A program made the position numbers and the translations under genes. From the NCBI GenBank assembly GCA_041481485.1, contig JBGPBY010000254.1, positions 1 through 10,156 on the forward strand: a stretch of 10,156 nucleotides of DNA. Reading direction: 5' to 3'. Shown here in pieces: positions 7,285 to 10,156 of the stretch (position 1 is the first letter of the stretch; the number at the start of each line of letters is the position of its first letter). Below the pieces are notes generated by a model. That model had not been told where the DNA came from. It was given only the letters and a program-made list of their open reading frames with translations, and made no database searches. Source of the stretch: JBGPBY01 sp041481485 (GTDB lineage Bacteria > Acidobacteriota > Terriglobia > 20CM-2-55-15).

Positions 7285-7298
7285 TGGAAGGACTAGTG
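7275..7298. repeat. 12-bp tandem duplication across the ligK stop codon
   Basis: The unit gaaggactagtg occurs twice without a gap (7275-7286, 7287-7298). The first copy contains the ligK TAG stop (7282-7284). The second lies in the untranslated region and repeats the stop, two codons out of phase-neutral distance (12 bp), so the reading frame is backed up by a second in-frame TAG. It is probably a recent replication-slippage event. Confidence 0.85.
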
Positions 7299-7392
7299 AT
7301 ATTTTAGCAAAGCCGAAAGGCTCAGATGCAGGCCGATTCAGCGGCCAGCAACAATTAACTGCCGGTAGGCAGGGGAAGTCAGGAACTCGAGG
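7299..7392 (+). promoter_or_regulatory. Structured leader between ligK and the DUF1932 gene
   Basis: This 94-bp gap carries three small hairpins in a row: agcc/ggct closed by a GAAA tetraloop (7311-7322), nested in a gca/tgc pair; ggcc/ggcc (7331-7346); and tgcc/ggca with loop ggta (7360-7371). AGGA at 7381-7384 then precedes the TTG start by 8 nt. The order GCAAA-GCC-GAAA-GGC-ATGCAGGCC loosely recalls c-di-GMP-I (GEMM) riboswitches, but the conserved first segment is missing, so I do not call one. It could simply be mRNA-protective structure within an operon. Confidence 0.3.
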
Positions 7393-8253
7393 TTGAACCG
7401 GAATCCAGCAATTGGGTTCATCGGATTCGGTGAAGCCGGATCTCACATCGCAAAGGGTCTGCGTTCGGAGGGGCTGAATCGTCTTCATGCCTTCGACATT
7501 CGCGATGTTCGGGAATGTGCCGCAGTACATCACACCACAGTCGTCGATACTCCCTCCGCACTGGCACAATCCAGTGACATTCTCATTTCCGCGGTAACGG
7601 CGAATTCTGCGCTGGATGCGGCGTCTGCGATCCGGCCGTTCCTTTCACCGGGAAAACTTTACGCCGACATCAATTCGGTTTCTCCGGCATTGAAGCAGCA
7701 GATCTTCTCCACCATCACGCAAAGCGGCGCAGCGTTTGTGGAGGTGGCTGTCATGGCAGCGGTCCCGCCCTATTGCCATCGAGTTCCGATGTTGATCAAT
7801 GGCGATGGGGCGCAGCACTTCGCCGAAATCATGACGCCATTTGGAATGCGCATGGAGATTCTTCCGGGAAGCGTGGGGACGGCAGCCGCGGTAAAAATGT
7901 GCAGAAGTATTGTCGTCAAAGGCCTGGAGGCCTTACTTTTGGAGTGCGTCATGAGCGCCTCCGGATACAATGCGGAAGACCACGTCTTTGCATCGCTGAA
8001 CGAAAGCTTTCCCGGAGTCGACTGGAAGAAACTTGCCAACTACACGGTGGGCCGCGTCGTATTGCATGGAGAGCGGCGCGCCCATGAAATGGACGAAGTT
8101 GCCGCAACGCTTCGGTCTATCGGCATCGATCCCATCATGGCGGAAGCCACTGCCCGCCGGCAGGCGTGGAGTGCAGCGCTCGATTTAAAATCTCATTTTG
8201 GCCCGGAGGGCCCTGACGGTTATCAAAGCGTCCTGGACGTCATCAACAAATAA
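7393..8253 (+). CDS. NAD(P)-dependent dehydrogenase, 6PGDH-like, DUF1932 C-terminus
   Basis: This 286-residue protein belongs to the beta-hydroxyacid dehydrogenase/6-phosphogluconate dehydrogenase superfamily. The N-terminal Rossmann fold carries GFGEAG (residues 11-16). The DINSVSP segment (92-98) matches the substrate-binding DxS loop, and GTAAAVKMCRSIVVKG includes the probable catalytic Lys168. The usual Asn four residues later is Ser172, as I expect in the DUF1932 group. The C-terminal helical part (about 190-286, DHVFASLNESFPG) fits DUF1932. The start is TTG at 7393, supported by AGGA 8 nt upstream and by the fold beginning at once after it. It lies between ligK and a tolC-like gene, so it probably acts on a hydroxy- or keto-dicarboxylate in the same pathway, but its substrate is not deducible. 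It is not a genuine 6-phosphogluconate dehydrogenase, which is much longer. Confidence 0.85.
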   Translation: MNRNPAIGFIGFGEAGSHIAKGLRSEGLNRLHAFDIRDVRECAAVHHTTVVDTPSALAQSSDILISAVTANSALDAASAIRPFLSPGKLYADINSVSPALKQQIFSTITQSGAAFVEVAVMAAVPPYCHRVPMLINGDGAQHFAEIMTPFGMRMEILPGSVGTAAAVKMCRSIVVKGLEALLLECVMSASGYNAEDHVFASLNESFPGVDWKKLANYTVGRVVLHGERRAHEMDEVAATLRSIGIDPIMAEATARRQAWSAALDLKSHFGPEGPDGYQSVLDVINK

Positions 8254-8264
8254 ACGGAGAACAC

Positions 8265-9944
8265 ATGAAATTCAGAACCATCTTTTCACTGTTTCTTTTA
8301 CTTTGGATTGCCGTTCCGGCGCACGCACAGTCCAATTTCGTTACGGAGTTTCTGCGCAATTACCATCCAACAGGGGAAGAGGCCGCACCGCCCGTGACGC
8401 CGCCAACGGCATTGGCGCAGTTTCTTCAAACCGGTGAAATTCCGATCACGATGAACGATCTCGTGAACCTGATGCTGGATCAGAATCTGGATATCGCGTC
8501 CAATCGGCTGGCGCCACGTTCATCGTTATTGCAGACGCTGGTGTTCTACAAAATACTGCAGCCGTCGCTTTCGTTTACGGGATCGGTATCGCGTAATACC
8601 GCATTCAGCACCTCTCAGCTGAATGGCGCGACATCTCTGAGCCAGCTGCAGCACAATTTCTCAGCCAGCCTTACCAAGAACCTCGCGGCAGGCACCACCC
8701 TGGGAGTGACGGCAACGATGGCGAGAGCGTCGTCCAATAGTATTTTGAGCACCTTCAATCCGTCTTACTCGGGAAGAATCACCTATTCGGTTTCCCAGCA
8801 TCTGCTTCAGAGCCGCGGACGAGACATCAACTTGCGTCAGATTTACCAAGCGGAGAACAACGAAAAGTTGTCGGAAATTCAATTCGAGATTCAGCTGACC
8901 ACGTTGTTCACTCAGGCGGAAAAGGCATACTGGGACCTCGTTTTTTCCGAGGGGGATCTCAAAGTCAAGCAAGAGTCTCTCGATCTTGCGAACAAAACGC
9001 TGGATGAGAACAATCAGAAAGTCGAAATCGGAACGCTGGCGCAAATCGACGTCATCCAGACCAAATTGGACGTTGCACAGCGCAACGATACCGTCGTCGG
9101 CACTAAGGGAACTGTGACACAGGCTCAGGATCAACTGAAGAAACTGATTTCCAAGACGAATGATCCCTCGATGTTCCTGGTGAACCTCAAAACGCTGGAA
9201 AAACCCCGCGAGCCAATGCCAAGTGATATCCCGACACTGTCGGAAGCCATTTCCATCGCGATCGAAAACAGACCGGAAATCCGACAGGCGCTGGTGGATT
9301 TGAAGAACAAGGACATCGACGTTCAATACTCAAAAAATCAGAAGATGCCGGTCCTGGATGTTAATGCCAGCTACACCCAGAACGGTACAGGCGGAACGCA
9401 AACCATTCGCGGGAATGTTCTGGGTTCTACCACTGTGCCGCAGGTGATTCCGGGTGGCATCTTTGACGCATTCGGCCAGCTGTTCGGCTACAACTACACG
9501 GGATATTCGCTGGGTTTTTCACTCGTGATTCCGTTGAAGAACAAAGCTGCAGAGTCCGATTTCAGCCGCGCGGTCAACGAAAGACGCCTTTCGGAATCGA
9601 AAATCGATACGGTCACCCAGAGCATCGAACTCGAAGTGCGCAATGCTCTCACCGCGGCACAGATTGCACAATCACGGGTGGAAACCGCCCGAGCAACTCT
9701 GGATCTCGCAAAACAAACCGCGACAGCCGAACAGGAAAAATTCAATTTCGGCACATCGATTCTGCGGTTCGTACTTCAGGAACAGCAGAACCTGGCTCAG
9801 ACTCAGTCGGCCGAACTTCAGGCCGAGGTGAACTACACGAAAGCGCTGGTGGATCTGGACAGGGCCATGGGCATGACTCTAAAGCGCAGCAATATTCAGC
9901 TGGAGAAAGCGATGCAGCTGCCGCCAAATCCAAAGGCGGATTGA
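8265..9944 (+). CDS. TolC-family outer-membrane efflux channel protein
   Basis: This 559-residue protein has a signal peptide (hydrophobic 5-17, likely cut after AHA at 21) and the TolC/OEP repeat plan: long amphipathic helices alternating with short barrel strands, in two similar halves. The helix pairs around residues 205-290 (EIQLTTLFTQAEKAYWDLVFSE, then NNQKVEIGTLAQIDVIQTK) and 440-545 (NALTAAQIAQSRVETA, then EKFNFGTSILRFVLQEQQNL) are characteristic. It would form a trimeric outer-membrane and periplasmic tunnel for tripartite pumps or type I secretion. Extra length comes from the N-terminal segment (22-65) and a Gly/Thr-rich insertion near 370-410. GGAG at 8256-8259, 5 nt before ATG, supports the start. 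It begins 11 bp after the dehydrogenase gene, so they are probably co-transcribed. No adaptor or inner-membrane pump gene is in the window, so cargo is unknown. Confidence 0.9.
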   Translation: MKFRTIFSLFLLLWIAVPAHAQSNFVTEFLRNYHPTGEEAAPPVTPPTALAQFLQTGEIPITMNDLVNLMLDQNLDIASNRLAPRSSLLQTLVFYKILQPSLSFTGSVSRNTAFSTSQLNGATSLSQLQHNFSASLTKNLAAGTTLGVTATMARASSNSILSTFNPSYSGRITYSVSQHLLQSRGRDINLRQIYQAENNEKLSEIQFEIQLTTLFTQAEKAYWDLVFSEGDLKVKQESLDLANKTLDENNQKVEIGTLAQIDVIQTKLDVAQRNDTVVGTKGTVTQAQDQLKKLISKTNDPSMFLVNLKTLEKPREPMPSDIPTLSEAISIAIENRPEIRQALVDLKNKDIDVQYSKNQKMPVLDVNASYTQNGTGGTQTIRGNVLGSTTVPQVIPGGIFDAFGQLFGYNYTGYSLGFSLVIPLKNKAAESDFSRAVNERRLSESKIDTVTQSIELEVRNALTAAQIAQSRVETARATLDLAKQTATAEQEKFNFGTSILRFVLQEQQNLAQTQSAELQAEVNYTKALVDLDRAMGMTLKRSNIQLEKAMQLPPNPKAD

Positions 9945-9994
9945 GGCTCGATTTTTCACACGCAAAAGCCTGGGACTCCAACGAATATTCTAAG

Positions 9995-10053
9995 CTGTAG
10001 GCGCGGTATATGACCGCTCACGATCTTGATTCTGCGGGCGGTCATACAACGTG
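9995..10053. repeat. REPIN-like inverted repeat, copy 3, decayed
   Basis: The left unit (ctgtag plus gcgcggta, tat, gaccgctc; 9995-10019) differs from the family core at two positions. The right unit (gggcggtc, ata, then caacgtgt; 10036-10054) has kept its inner half but lost the outer half and the ctacag end. The copy lies 50 bp after the TolC-like gene. It documents ongoing decay within the same family as 11-127 and 6508-6582. Confidence 0.75.
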
Positions 10054-10070
10054 TGAAGGAATGCAATTCC

Positions 10071-10086
10071 GACTGTAAGGACAGTC
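10071..10086. repeat. Small hairpin gactgt/acagtc
   Basis: A perfect 6-bp stem with loop aagg lies between the decayed REPIN and the GC-rich double hairpin. No T tract follows. It may contribute to 3'-end formation of the transcript ending with the TolC-like gene. Confidence 0.45.
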
Positions 10087-10097
10087 GATCAAGAAAT

Positions 10098-10140
10098 CCC
10101 TCTCCCAACGGGAGAGGGCGGCCGAAGGCCGGGTGAGGGG
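10098..10140. repeat. GC-rich double-hairpin dispersed repeat
   Basis: A perfect 9-bp stem, ccctctccc / loop aac / gggagaggg (10098-10118), is followed directly by cggcc / gaa / ggccg (10119-10131) and ggtgagggg. This composite, with a ccctc at one end and gaggg at the other, is a form of extragenic palindrome that I know from many unrelated bacterial genomes. It is unrelated in sequence to the REPIN-like family in this window. A poly-T tail is absent, so it is not called an intrinsic terminator. Confidence 0.7.
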
Positions 10141-10156
10141 TACCACAAGTAAATAT

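Noticed and set aside
7299..7392. Firm call of a c-di-GMP or cobalamin riboswitch
   Set aside because: The first conserved GEMM segment is missing because that position is coding or duplicated sequence, and no B12-box-like GCCACTG is found.
11..10053. CRISPR array
   Set aside because: The repeated units are inverted pairs scattered over 10 kb, not regularly spaced direct repeats, and no cas gene is present.
10098..10131. Rho-independent terminator after the TolC-like gene
   Set aside because: The stems are strong but no T-rich tract follows on either strand.

Overview
This 10.2 kb window looks like chromosomal DNA of a soil- or sediment-type Gram-negative bacterium, most likely an Acidobacteriota member. 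I infer this from a UPF0182 membrane protein beside a secreted protein whose N-terminal domain resembles the DUF5818 type common in that phylum, from the outer-membrane proteins, and from dense families of GC-rich palindromic repeats between genes. The taxonomic call is inference from recognised families, not a database result.

Layout: (1) 1-127, a palindromic repeat pair (REPIN-like) reaching into the stop codon of the first gene. (2) 125-2851, minus strand, a 908-residue UPF0182 membrane protein. (3) 2852-3154, a divergent intergenic region with one short palindrome. (4) 3155-3934, plus strand, a secreted protein with a small N-terminal domain and a putative C-terminal beta-barrel. (5) 3935-4582, 648 bp without a gene, holding a large nested inverted repeat. 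(6) 4583-6438, ligC overlapping a KirBac-like potassium channel gene by 4 bp. (7) 6439-6594, a good sigma70-type promoter followed by a second REPIN-like palindrome lying in the presumed 5' untranslated leader. (8) 6595-9944, ligK, a DUF1932-type dehydrogenase and a TolC-family outer-membrane protein, all on the plus strand. (9) 9945-10156, a decayed third copy of the repeat and an unrelated GC-rich double hairpin.

The biological theme of the right half is protocatechuate/gallate catabolism by the 4,5 (meta) cleavage route. LigC oxidises 4-carboxy-2-hydroxymuconate-6-semialdehyde (as its hemiacetal) to 2-pyrone-4,6-dicarboxylate. LigK cleaves 4-carboxy-4-hydroxy-2-oxoadipate to pyruvate and oxaloacetate. 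The ring-cleavage dioxygenase (LigAB), pyrone hydrolase (LigI) and hydratase (LigJ) are not in the window. The unusual part is the company these two enzymes keep: a K+ channel translationally coupled to ligC, and an uncharacterised dehydrogenase plus a TolC-like channel downstream of ligK. Three consecutive genes here use non-ATG starts (GTG, GTG, TTG).
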